From positions 4,966,209 to 5,030,208 of the forward strand of contig JAJEKV010000036.1 in the NCBI GenBank assembly GCA_021234155.1: a DNA stretch of 64,000 nucleotides, read 5' to 3'. Of the stretch, positions 32,403-43,430 are shown piece after piece. The stretch is from Isoetes taiwanensis. Lineage: Eukaryota > Streptophyta > Lycopodiopsida > Isoetales > Isoetaceae. The notes beneath the pieces are model-generated. The model had not been told where the DNA came from. It was given only the letters and a program-made list of their open reading frames with translations, and did not search any database. The position numbers and the translations under genes were made by a program. The first letter of the stretch is position 1. Each line of letters begins with the position of its first letter.

Positions 32403-35400
32403 AGGAAGGAAGGAAGGAAGGTATTTTTATCGTCCACGGAGACCAATCGGTCTATGGGACCCAATACAAAAGCGCAGCTAGTTGGATTACTACACGGATT
32501 AAAACCCCTCCCCCAAGGGTTTTCGAGGGAAAAATCGGTGGACAAAGAATCACCTGCAAACCGATCCAATATACAAAATGCAAAACACACAAATATATAC
32601 ACTCATGCACCAAGACCAGAGTGCCCGCCCGGACACGGGCAGCAAAGGGGCAAAGGTGAGCTCGCAGATCCAAAAGATCTCCGAATGTACGCACCCCGCA
32701 GCACGCATCGACAAGCAGGTTCATCGAAGAAATGTAGGGGCAAGTCCGGCCGCATTTAAGGGAGCGATCCGCCCAGATCCGACCAATGCCAAGCAACTCG
32801 AAAGTGTAAGACTCATCCTCAATGGCAACCGCTTGACAAAGATTGACAGAGCTCCTGGCCCCGGGCTCCCCAATCCACCGCCTGCCTCGGGAGCGCGAAG
32901 ATGGTGGGTATCCGTATGGTCGGAGGCAATGAGTCTCCGCTTTTTAGGGGCGTACCGGGAACGCAGTAGAGCTGCGGGCCCCGCTAACACGGAGTTGATG
33001 TGCTCCTTTGTAATGGGCCGCTTTGACCTGCTTTAGAGCCGCCGTGGTCCCGTAGCTTGCCAAGGAAGCAAGCGCCCGTGTACTCCCCGCAGTCGTCACA
33101 ATCGGCCTCTCGTGGTCCACCAAGACGCGACTGCTTCCCCGCACGCTCCATCCGGGCGAACCACCGATCTCTTTACCCCTCCAACATGCCCCCCGAGCCT
33201 CATGGGCCCATTGCCACAACCAGAAGCTAAAAAGGGAGCCGAAAGCATCATTCATATTAACCACTTTCTCGAAAAATAGACGATGTGTCTATCAAGGGTC
33301 AGCTCACCGGTTAAGAATCCAGCCTCCCATCAACTGATAGGGGACCCAAGGTTTCACCCCGTGCCCGTAAGCTAAAAAATGCCTTCGCGACCGCCTTCCA
33401 AGTCATTCCAGTCACCAAAGAGACGCACCGCCCCAAACCTCGACCCCAGACATGAAGGACAGCTCGACTTTCAAGGTTCAAAACAGATGTGACCGATGGC
33501 CCCAATCATAGAGCTCACCTCGGTGACCGCTGTTCCCGTGATGGCATAAAAGCGCCTACCGCTATCACCCAGCAGCGGATGGATGCCTCCCAACAGAGTG
33601 AGGAGGGGAACTCCACCCCTAGGTACTTGTAGGTGGGTGTGACCTCCACAGTCCGTCCCCCGATATGTGAGTGCAGGAGGCGGGGTGGCATGAAGAGGAT
33701 ATGAGAACCACCCCGTCTTGGCCAGATTTTCGCATGTCCAGAGCCCCCATTTAATCGTGTCTAGGGCATCCGGGATGAGATCGATAGCTTCGGGTGGGGC
33801 CGGTCAACATCGCCCCGCGATAGATGAGCCGGTGGATGACCCGTGCAAAAGCTATATGCCATCCCCCCATGCTCGCAGAAGCCGTGGCTCTAACCGACAA
33901 TGTAGAGGCCAAAAGTGTTGGTGAGAGGGGGCAGCCCCCGCCGACCCCGATACTACCGGTGAATGCCCGGCCCGGCCTACCGCATCCCGCCAAAACAACT
34001 CTCATACAGCCTCAGATATGGCATTCCCGCATGTGCAGCGCAGCCCCGCTGATGCAGCCTAGCCCATAGCTTTTCCCGGGACCGACAAAAGCCTTCGGTT
34101 CACAAAGCAAAGAATACAAGTCCCGCCATGGTTCCTACCGCCTTCAATCGCCCCGCAGTAAAAGATATGGTCAATTGTTGAGTGGCTGGTCTAAAAGCCC
34201 GCTTGTGTGAGGGCTCGCACATCCGGCCGCCCCCGGGTGAACCGCTGCCGAGAATGCCAGCCTAACAGTTTGGTAAATATCGAATCGACCATGATCGCCC
34301 CAAGAATTGGCCTGACAAAGGTGGGTCGCCTGCCTTGTGAATGGGGACAACCCCGCTTGGGTCCATTGTTGGGGAAACCTTCCCAATGCTCGCTGAACAG
34401 TAGTAGTGAGGATCGGCACCCCGCCGCGCCCCCGCCCATTTGAGTAACTCGCCCGCATACCATCAAGGTCACCGCCTTCCCATTAGCCACCGCTGTGTGC
34501 CCTCCACAACATCCTCCAACGCCAGAACCAATGGGGGCCATCTCAGGGGGGGGTATGGGCGCACGCTGCCCCTCGGTGGATCACAGAGTCGCCGCAGGTA
34601 TCGCTCCCACCGCCTGCATGATGTCCCCCGAGGGTCGGGCTGGCCTCAAGCACTTCGCACTAAAAGGTTCGAGGATGAGTGTCCAAAGCAGTCAACATCT
34701 TCCCCTCGATGCTCGGCAAGGTACCGCTTTTGTCTCCCTTCCGATGGGCGCCACGCGGTGGTGGTCTCGCAAGCCGGCACCAATCCGCATCGTGACGGAA
34801 GCCGGGCGCTATGCTTTTTACACTCCGCATCAAACCATCGGTTATGCGTAAATGTTGCCGCCCCTCGAGCGCGGCGACGGGGTATGCCAGCAGCACCGTC
34901 TCGCGATCCCGTAATAGCTAAGTCAACCGGTCCGTTTACATCGCTTCTAGTGTGGGGGTCCGCAGAATTGCCGGGTAGCCCGGCGAGCATCTCAAGATAG
35001 TCCTCTCGCCGCTTCATAATCTAGGCAATAACCGAGGATGGCGAGGTCGGGTATAGTGGGGGTCTCCGGGCGCTTGCCAAACCATGTCCAAATAAAGTGG
35101 GAGGTGATCCGAGTCGACTCCCCCCATCCCCGACCGGCTTCTGCGCCCACCCTAAACGACCGATGAGATGCATATCTTGCGCAACCACGGTGCACATAGT
35201 CCACCACCACAATAGACCCTCCCCCTCGATTGTCCCGTCCGCTCTGCGATGTGCACTTGGCGAAGCCGGGTTGTCCGGTAGTAGCAAGCAACCCCACCAT
35301 GACCCCTCCGTCTGCATGTGTATTGAAGACCGAGAAATGTTGGTAACCCTGCCATCGTAGCTCAGGCTCAAAGATGCTCCCATGTTCCATGAGAAAGATG

Positions 35401-37125
35401 AGATCCATATCGGCCGCCATGGAGTTGAGATCGCCCCTTCGCCAAGGGAAGCCTCGACAATTCCATGAGACCACCCGGAGGCACAATTCCTATTTGTCGC
35501 CAGAGTCGTGGGTATGCGCAACCGAGTCGCTGAAGAGGACTCGAAGCAAGAGGGTCGAAAGGGAGAAGTAGATGGAGCCGGAGGCGCGATGTGGCCGAGA
35601 GGGCGGGTCGGGAGGGAGCAGTGAGTAGGAGCGTAAGAAGGGGGGCGTGGTAGGAGAAGCGTATGTGGCCACATTCACCGCGTTTAGGCTGCGGGGTTCC
35701 GCAAAGCAGTAGCAAGTCGGGCGTAAAATGTGCATCCCGCCTCAACCAATCCGCAAGCATCCCCTTGGTGGCTAATGCCTCTGACCCGACAAGCTCCCCG
35801 CCATGCCTCCTCAAGCAGCGGATGTGAGGTCCCGCCCAACGCATGTGGATGTTCCCTTCAGCATCTTGCCCCGGGCGCAATATGACATCACGCACTCCGC
35901 GCATCCGCGAACCGCTAATATGACAATGCGGTCACGACCTCGCCGAGCCCCATGGCGCCTGCTCGAAATGTGAACAAAGCCCCGAATGTCATCCGATCGA
36001 GAATGTGTGTTCGGATGTTGTAGGCGCAGACTCTCCCTCCCCTCTCCGCATGTCTCGCACTACCGACATTGGTGGCCTCTCCCGCCTCAAGGCCTTTGGA
36101 GTTCTCAAGCCCAGCTGGTCAAAGGTGGGCAAGGGCCGTGGCCTCGGCCGGGTGGTAGTGGTGGTGGCCGATGGCGGGGAGTGGCTTTGAGCGCGGGGCG
36201 CCAAGCAAGGCGGGGTCCGGCCGCCGGGCGCGGAGGCCGCTGTGGTAGCGGTTCCGAGGGCGCCCCCTCACTCCCGGAGGCTCTGGAGTACGCCTTCGGG
36301 GCTCGGCCGCCGCTTGGCTATCTCCTACCTCGTGACCGCTGTACCTCGACTATGAACCTCGAGATAGGGAGACCCCGCCCCGTCTATGGATGGCTGCCCG
36401 CAAACCCCCCGGGCTCCGTGCTCTCGAGTAGCGAGGGCGCGCTCGAGGCCAAGCACACGGGCGCCCGTGAGCTGGGCTTGCTGCCCCATCGTATTCTCAA
36501 GAACCCGGCCGTATTCGTTGTCTCCGCAGCAGCCGCCTCCAAGGCCCCCGCGCCATGGTGGTGGCTTCTCAACCTCTCGACCGGCCGGTGACACCGCGGA
36601 CTATCGCCTCATGCCTTGCCCGCCCTCTCCCCGCAGGTCATGGTGTCCGTGAGTGATGAACACGAGGCTCCAGCGGCCCGCATGTCGGGCCGAGCTCCCC
36701 GCCCGCCTGCCGCTCGGCGTGCTGTGCCAAGGCCATCTTCTACGTGCGGCCGTGCGGGTCTCCGCACTGATGCGTTCCTTTCTCACCACCGCCTGCCTTC
36801 GAGCACATGGGGTGCCGAGGACTCCATCTCCACCGCCATGCCACCAAAGTGCACCGTTAGCCTCCCACACGCACTGTTAGCCTCCATGCCCGCTTTGACG
36901 GGCTCCACCTCTTCAGCCGAGGCGTGAGTTCCCGCGCGGGTCCGAAAGCAATCAATCCCTTTCGCCGGGCCGGCCGCTACCGAGGGGGCCTTTAGCCTTA
37001 GCCCGAGCCTCCTTCTTCATGGAGGATGACTCTCCCCGGCCCATGATGGCTGATTGGGACCGCTTATGCGATGCCCCTCGCTTTGGGTTTCCTGTGCGGG
37101 TCCATCTTCTCGTGGGCCATGAAGG
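32403..37125 (-). mobile_element. LINE copy B, same family, near full length but decayed
   Basis: GC-rich block on the minus strand. From the 5' end: a basic ORF1-like start (37090-36960, KRSQSAIMGRGESSSMKKEA) and further low-complexity ORF1 pieces. Next comes a clear EEP endonuclease start at 35020-35486 (LRVVSWNCRGFPWRRGDL, then DADLIFL-type MDLIFLMEHG), with GHGGVACYY in another frame near 35300. The reverse transcriptase follows, with GCPLSPT at 33916-33936 and a damaged YADD region near 33820. The 3' end carries the conserved box (32421-32443) and a (TTCC)n tail (32403-32421). Frameshifts are frequent. No 190-bp tandem units are seen at its 5' end, which reaches about 37125. Confidence 0.85.
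34992..35486 (-). pseudogene. LINE B EEP endonuclease N-terminal domain
   Basis: A 164-codon open piece. It begins LRVVSWNCRG; the Asn is the usual metal-site residue of EEP nucleases. It continues through MDLIFLMEHGS, where the expected catalytic ETW-type motif is altered to EHG, and then WQGYQHFSVFNTHADGGVMVGL. A TAG stop lies just upstream in frame, near the probable ORF2 start. This is the best-preserved ORF of the three LINE copies. Confidence 0.8.
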
Positions 37126-37607
37126 GCAATACACAATGCAACTATGAGATAGAAAATAAATTTGTGACCTTGGATAAAACATCTAAGCCGTAGCAACTCA
37201 AATCAGGTAAAACAAAGATGCTAATCTCGCACCTCTGAAACATTAAAAACAAACAAATTAATACTCTTGCCTTGGAAAACAATATGCGCAACATATTCTA
37301 CTTCTTGCTAATGAAAGCAAAGTATATTTGACAAAGAAAATTCTTTAATGACGCCAAGCTTCCGCCCCAGTATGGTCCATCGAAAGAATCGATTCTAAGG
37401 TCATTAAATGGAAAGGAGACGGTTTCAAAACATTAGTAGAATGAAATATACAAAAGATACATTTTACCATTTGAAGCTAGGCAGCAGAATCAACGATTCT
37501 TGTCAAAATAAAATAGAGATAATCTGGACTGCATGATCATGGCATCTAGATTGCATGATCATCTAGGCTGCATGATCTAGCCGCTATAATCATGGTAGCG
37601 TATCTTC

Positions 37608-37900
37608 ACAATGAAATGCACATGGCATAGATACTGCAGATGAGGTTGTTCTTCAGTGGGCGCAAGATAAAATTGTTATGGCTTACAATTGTTCTTCTCT
37701 TGATCAAGAGAAGAAAGTACTGATCTGGCATACTTACCTTCAGATTCATTCTTTTGCATAGGCAGGTGGTTGTGCTCAGTTGGATCGGTTTGTCCACCGG
37801 GTTATAACTCCTTTTGCATTTATGTTGCTCGTTTCTAGTTGGTGAATAAAGCTTGACGCCCTTCAAAAAAAAAAAAAAAAAACAATGAAATGCACATGGC
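37608..37900 (+). mobile_element. recent poly-A retroposon with perfect 19-bp target duplication
   Basis: Target-site duplications 37608-37626 and 37882-37900 are identical over 19 bp (ACAATGAAATGCACATGGC). The 255-bp insert (37627-37881) carries AATAAA at about 37846 and ends in 17-18 A. An open frame at its start (ADEVVLQWAQDKIVMAYNCS to a stop) suggests a 5'-truncated copy of a polyadenylated mRNA or of a poly-A LINE. Intact duplications and an uninterrupted A tail indicate a young insertion. The tail type differs from the microsatellite-tailed LINE family here, so other L1-type machinery is implied. Confidence 0.85.
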
Positions 37901-38646
37901 CTTACATGCATGCAATTTCATGGATGGTCTGATGAGCGCTCTAAATATTTATACAATAACATCCTATATAGTTATGTGAATGCAAAGAGAAGCCCTTTGT
38001 GCTGTCAAAGAGTTCAGGAAGGAAACGACCAACAAATTTCCATTGTTGGGGAAAATCTATTCCTCCTTACATAATTTACCTGCTTTGTACTGTCAAAGAG
38101 TTTAGGAAGGAAACGATCCAAGCATAAAAATTATTTCCGGAGAAATCTGCTTCGAATTGCTGGGCTGTATGGAAGACTTACTCAGCTATTTCTAGCGGCA
38201 CAAATGAGTTGAAGGAATATCTATTTGGATGAATCGGCTTACAAATATGAGGTCCGTGAACTTTAATTATAGAATTCATAAGCCATAAATACAAAATCAT
38301 GCTCACCTCTTGCAATTCATGCCAAGAAGCACTGGATTTCTTTTAGTCACTAGGTTGAACTCTGAATCTCCAATCCGATTAACAACCTACTATGCAGCAT
38401 AAACCTAACCTCTGAATCTCCAGTCTAATTGACGGCCTCCTGTGAGGATGCCAAGCAAAACCTAGAGAAACAAATAACAACAATGGGAGCAATACCGAAA
38501 ATAACCAGTTCGCTAAGCATCTGCTTTATTGCTCACCATCTATGCCACCAAAGCAAGAAAGCAACAACCCGATCCCAGCTCTCCACCATGGCACTGTAGC
38601 ATTCCGATGCTGTCAATGTTTCCCAACCGTCCAATATGCCACATCA
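37901..38646. other. intergenic, no supported gene
   Basis: A local near-repeat, TGTCAAAGAGTT-AGGAAGGAAACGA, occurs at about 38002 and 38091. Nothing else was recognised. Confidence 0.4.
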
Positions 38647-38720
38647 CCAAAAATGCCGATTTCAAAATCATAGTACAACCAAAAATGCCGATTTCGAAAT
38701 CATAGTACAACCAAAATGCC
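38647..38720. repeat. 32-bp tandem repeat, 2.3 units
   Basis: Units start at 38647, 38679 and 38711 with CCAAAA(A)TGCC. The first two are identical except for one base (TTTCAAAAT/TTTCGAAAT). Confidence 0.9.
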
Positions 38721-38840
38721 AGATTTTTGGAGAACCGGAATCTTTTTCCGGTCGCCAAAACCCTCAAAACCTTAGGAAATCAAATTAAAGAAAAATTCCA
38801 AAACGTTTTCGGGACCCTGGAAAAACCAAATTTAAACAAT
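38718..38840 (+). repeat. dispersed repeat, copy 1 of 3
   Basis: Word order TTTTTGGAGA, TTTTTCCGG, AGGAAATCAA-TTAAAG, AAAATTCCAAAA, AAAAACCAAATTTAA. The same order occurs at 46655-46790 (plus) and, inverted, at 55335-55465. See those entries. Confidence 0.5.
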
Positions 38841-38969
38841 AGGATTTGCGGTAGCATGGTGAAAAAAGAAATCATAGTATTCATCTCTCAATGGCTTCTT
38901 AACTTGGATGTTTCTCGCATGATAAGTGTAAACCACCATGCAGTGGATTACGTCACAAAAGCTATGCCC

Positions 38970-40796
38970 TAGGCAATTCATAATACCACTAAACATTAAC
39001 ACCTACATAGAAGCCATGCTCAAAGCCTCCTCTTTCAAGTTCTTAAAGCAAAGGCAGTAAACATGCGTTATTTCTAGCACGGATAACGTGATTAATTAAT
39101 AATGTAGACTCTAGTATTTTGAGAAGTTAATCTTTAGGACTTTTAACTGTTATGCAGAGAAAAGCTTGAAAAACTTGGCAGGGAACAAACCCTTCATAGA
39201 AAGCTTACTATAAGAAGTAAAGCTACAAATACTTCTTTGGAAGAATTTATAGCCCGAATATTAATTCTCAGCATATGGTTGATGATGATACCTATGAGAG
39301 TCCAAGTATAGGTTGTTGAGCCCAAGAACCCTGTAGCTACTTGCCAAGGAGTACGCCCAAAAGGGATCTTGAATCTAATTCAATGTAAGTTGGGGTTCCC
39401 TGACCGATTTCATGGACAATTCCTTGGTGATTCCCTGGCGATTCATGGTCGATGCCTTGGCAATTCCCTGATCGATGCAAGCTGGTGTTCCCTGGCCGAT
39501 TTCATAGCAATGGCAAGCCAATGAGATTGAAAAGAATTCAGTCTGCATTCTAGAGGAAGCTGTTGGTTGCTCGTCGTACGCGCTCTGCTCTGCCGCTTGT
39601 CGCCAATTTTTTTGGGGCAGACCTTTCTTGCATCGAAAGATGAAGCTAGCTTCGTATACGAATTTTTTCAATTTGGATGGTGTCTAATTTGATATGCCCA
39701 TGAAGTGTTTATAAATTCATTGCCTTAAAGATTGTGTGGATGGATCATATATTTTTGCATCTGGGCCTATATTATATCATTTTATTTACAAAAAGGTAAG
39801 AAAATAAAAAACATCTATAAATATATGGCAATAAATGACAGAACAATTTTAATTTCTAGCCTTTCAAATGACAAATATGTATTTTGATGGCCCTTCCATA
39901 TGACAAGCATTTGGTCATTTGCTACCTTTCATTTGCAATACAATTTTATTTTATTTTTGCTTGTCTTGACAGGCAAAAATGCCAAAAACAAGCGTGAAAG
40001 CCGTCAAATTTGAGCCCTGGCTCCGACTTCAGGATTGCAAGAAATGCTGGCTTCTCAATGTCACAGGGCAAAAATCCATCTTCTGTGAATGATGGGGCAT
40101 GGAATCCATTCTTGAAGGTTTTGGCTATGGATAAGGCAAGATTCGAAATTTCAAAAGTATTGCCCACAAGATCAGTAGAGAGGCAGAAGCATGTGATTAA
40201 TGCGGCTCTACATCAGGAATCTTTTGAGCAGGGCATGATGGTCCGGAATGGTTTACTCTACACAAATCCTTCCAAATCGAAACCTCAAGAAAAGCTCCAC
40301 ACCTCCAACCTATACAACTGGGTATATTTCCTTTGAGAAATCTTATAACAGAAGCAAAGTCTAGCTTGAAATGGATCATATGAAATCTCAAAATGAGCCG
40401 AAACAAAAAAACATGCAACCTGAATCTTGCATAGATGGCCTGAAATGGAACAAGGTCGGATAGAAGACGAAAGATAAAAAAAAACTGAGCTAGCAAATCG
40501 GTGAGCAGAGCACTAGGTTGATGAGCAGAGAAAATTGAAGAAGGTCAGAGAGCAGAGCCCAAGCGGTGATGGAGGGCCGCATAGCTCAACAAAAAGGGGG
40601 CAATTTTACGGGCTATAAAATTGATGTAATAAGAGTAATTTGAACCACCTATTCATTACATTTAAGAACCTTGGTTAGAAATAACTCAACCAAATATATT
40701 TGCACATGTCTAGTCAAATTAGTGTAATTTAGCCAGAGGCATAAGCATATTAAACTAGCCAATGTGGCATCGAGGTCAATATAACCTTTAGTATTA
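38970..40796. other. intergenic, no supported gene
   Basis: At 39400-39510 the words TTCCCTGxCCGATTTCAT and ATTCCxTGG-GATTC recur as a degenerate repeat. A 108-codon open frame at 40010-40336 has no recognised domain. Confidence 0.4.
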
Positions 40797-40824
40797 CTAG
40801 TTATGGTGCCCGATGTTGCCGGGC
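40797..40824 (-). mobile_element. Helitron 3' end, copy 2
   Basis: On the minus strand: hairpin GCCCGGC-AAC-ATCGGGC (40808-40824; one wobble pair and one mismatch), spacer ACCATAA identical to copy 1, terminal CTAG (40797-40800), then T. The element runs to higher coordinates and probably includes the DCN1-like fragment. The 5' end is not identified. Confidence 0.7.
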
Positions 40825-41849
40825 TTTAGTAGCAATTTGAAGGGGTTGTTGTTTCATTATTGCGGTGTATCTTTGTGTGTGTGGTAATTTTTATGGAGCT
40901 GATGTTATGGTTAGGTGTTGCTGGTGTAGTGTAAAAGGGACAATCATTTTGAAAAGTAGAAGTATTTACACGATGCACCATAGTTGGGGATTAATGGTTT
41001 TGGCAACGATGTTTATTAATTTAAATAATAGAAGTGTTTAGAAGAATATGACTGGAATGTTTGATACAATTAAATGTGTCATGCGAAGATAAATTGAATT
41101 GTGAAGATAATTGGACAGAGTTGGGTGGAACGTTCAATGTATTCCTTGGCAATCAATAGATTTTTAGAAACATGCTCGATATGTTGAATTTGGATGTACA
41201 CGTTCTCATTATGGTTAGAAACATGCTTGTGAAATAGCGTGACATGTCCATTGGGTATTGCGTTCTTCTGGTGCAGGAACTTTGCTCACAGTTTGGAAAA
41301 GAAATGTTGATCTGTGTTGATCTCAATTTGACTGAGCTATCTAAAATATAGCAATATGTCACAATCTTTAAGAAAAAGATGAATGCAAATAGAGATAATA
41401 AAATTATAATTTGTTCTCTCGTAGAATGAAGGGTTTTTTTTTCCTTTTTTTAGTTGTAGGTTGCTTTTAATTTGTAGATGTGTACAATAGCTTGCTAAAT
41501 CTAAAAGAGGATTGGGCTTGGTAGTTGTCACACCACTGACTACAAAATCATGTTTTTGTTGATAATCAGTAGCATAACATGGTTGGAAGGTTAGGATTTA
41601 GATCCCTAGCACTTTGTTCAAGATGTCGAATAATGTCTGAACTACCCAATAAGCTTTGTTTTATTGTAAAAGTCCACGGGATCAACAAAACTAAAGTACA
41701 TGGTCTTCACAGTTTTAAACATTTGCCATTACAAAATTTGGAAGGTCATATACATAGTTATAGTTCATACATCTACAATAGAAAACATTGAATTAAGAGT
41801 ATAACTAAGAAAACTTGCCAAAAGAAGGGCACGACATTGGCATAAAAAG

Positions 41850-42110
41850 GACACGTCATTCTTAATGGGCTACGAAATGGATAGATAGGCACCAACCATT
41901 TGGTTAGACCAAATACATGCATTATGGTCATAGTAGTTTGTGGAAGCATATATCATATCTCTACAATATTGAAGTAAGATAACTAAGAGAACTTGCCAGA
42001 GAAGGGTATCACGTTGGTTTGGTCCATGCATAAGAAGACATGTCATTCTTGATGGGCTATCCAATGGATAGGCACCAGGTCATTTGATTAGACCAAAGTA
42101 CATCTTGGAG
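41850..42110. repeat. about 180-bp-period tandem duplication
   Basis: GAAGGGCACGACATTGG...GTCATTCTTAATGGGCTA...ATTTGGTTAGACCAAATAC is echoed by GAAGGGTATCACGTTGG...GTCATTCTTGATGGGCTA...ATTTGATTAGACCAAAGTAC. It lies inside the presumed Helitron copy 2. Confidence 0.7.
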
Positions 42111-42448
42111 CATGGTGATTCTTGCCTCAAATTCAACCAGAAACCACCTCTCCCTCGTAAGCCGAAAGAAAAGGAAACACCTTGAACGGAGTATCCTTGA
42201 TGGAAGCAATTTGAATTGTCACAAAATCCAACCACTTCGTTTGCCTTGTAAATTGAAAGGAGAACAACTTGTAGTTTAAACTCTTGCAAAAACCAACCAC
42301 TCTCGATGCCCCTATTTATGATATCTCATGCAACGTTTTTATAGGAGATCAACATCAACATGATTAGATAAGACAACCATCTAAAGTATAGTCTCCTTCG
42401 TAGTGATATGATTTAACATGAAATTGATATACTATGCATGTTCAGCAG

Positions 42449-42923
42449 AAACTCCAAGTTGTGTTATACTGGAGGGTTACAGGCATTGGGGTAAGCAAGT
42501 TAACCTATTCTTTTGCATGTGTTTTTGTTATAAATTTCTCGTTCTCACAAACAACGACTCACAGGGTAGATACTATTAATAAGTTGAAGTCTCTGCTTCC
42601 TATGCTTCGTGCAGAACTTAAGAATGAATGTATGGTTTCAAACTCTCCTTATATCCATGAAGGATAAATGAAATTTCACAAAAGTTTTGTCTTTGCAAAG
42701 TCATGGAATTACCTTCACTGTGTTGATTAATTACAAATTTGTTGGAAGGCACTATCATTTGATTCAGTGTTATTAAATTGTTTTCAGTTCTTAGGTTATT
42801 CGAAAGAGCTTATGAATGCATTATCACTTGACTTTTGATTTTAAGTGATTATGGAAGTACATTCCTTGTGCAGATAAATTCCGTGAAATGTACAATTTTG
42901 CTTTCAATTGGGCAAAGGAAAAG
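42449..42923 (+). pseudogene. DCN1-like (cullin neddylation) gene fragment, three exons
   Basis: Three exon-like blocks, about 42449-42490, 42565-42629 and 42874-42923, have correct GT-AG borders (donors 42491 GTAAGC, 42630 GTATGG, 42924 GTGTGT). They join in one reading frame with matching phases. The joined peptide ends block 1 in GGLQALG, block 2 reads VDTINKLKSLLPMLRAELKN, and block 3 reads KFREMYNFAFNWAKEK. These match the potentiating-neddylation (PONY) domain of DCN1-like proteins, E3 co-factors that promote Nedd8 transfer to cullins. The next expected exon (beginning GQKSLAL in the family) is absent, as are the N-terminal UBA exons. It is antisense to Helitron copy 2 and lies within about 2.1 kb of its end, so transposon capture of part of a gene is likely. 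Confidence 0.75.
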
Positions 42924-43085
42924 GTGTGTTTGGCAGGTTCTAGGACCAAATTTGTGTATGTTTGGCAAGTAAAGAATTTAAAATGGCGTGAGCATCAATC
43001 AGTAAATACGACAATTGCACAATTATGCTTGTCACTAAACTTAGTTTGGCTTTGGATCATCAATTATCAATATCATTTTTAGATA

Positions 43086-43430
43086 TTGTTCAGCGGCAAA
43101 TATAAGGTAACATTTGAATCTCGTTTACCAAGGGTGGCAGATATAAGGTAACATTTGAATCTCATTTACCAAGGCATAGTTTAGTTCCTCATCTATAATC
43201 CATCAAGATAGTAAAATAAATATAATTTGACCGAATGATGGCATACTCATCCAACAAATATGGTCTGTGGAATCGATAATGCTTTGAATCATCTCAACAT
43301 CATTAGATATTGTTCATAGGCTGATATAGGCAAGGTAACATTGGAATCTCATTTATCAAGGCATAGTTTACTCCTCAACTATAATCCATCAAGATGGTGG
43401 GTGAAGTAATACAATTTAGATGAATAATGA
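43086..43430. repeat. about 230-bp-period degenerate tandem repeat
   Basis: AAGGTAACATTTGAATCTC-TTTACCAAGG occurs three times (43105, 43146 and, diverged, 43337). It is followed by GGCATAGTTTA-TCCTCA-CTATAATCCATCAAGAT twice. GTGGAATC recurs at corresponding places. Confidence 0.75.

Noticed and set aside
35986-36927. Plus-strand ORFs up to 201 codons in LINE B
   Set aside because: High GC depletes stops; composition is Arg/Pro/Ala-rich without a domain, and the locus is the 5' part of a minus-strand LINE.
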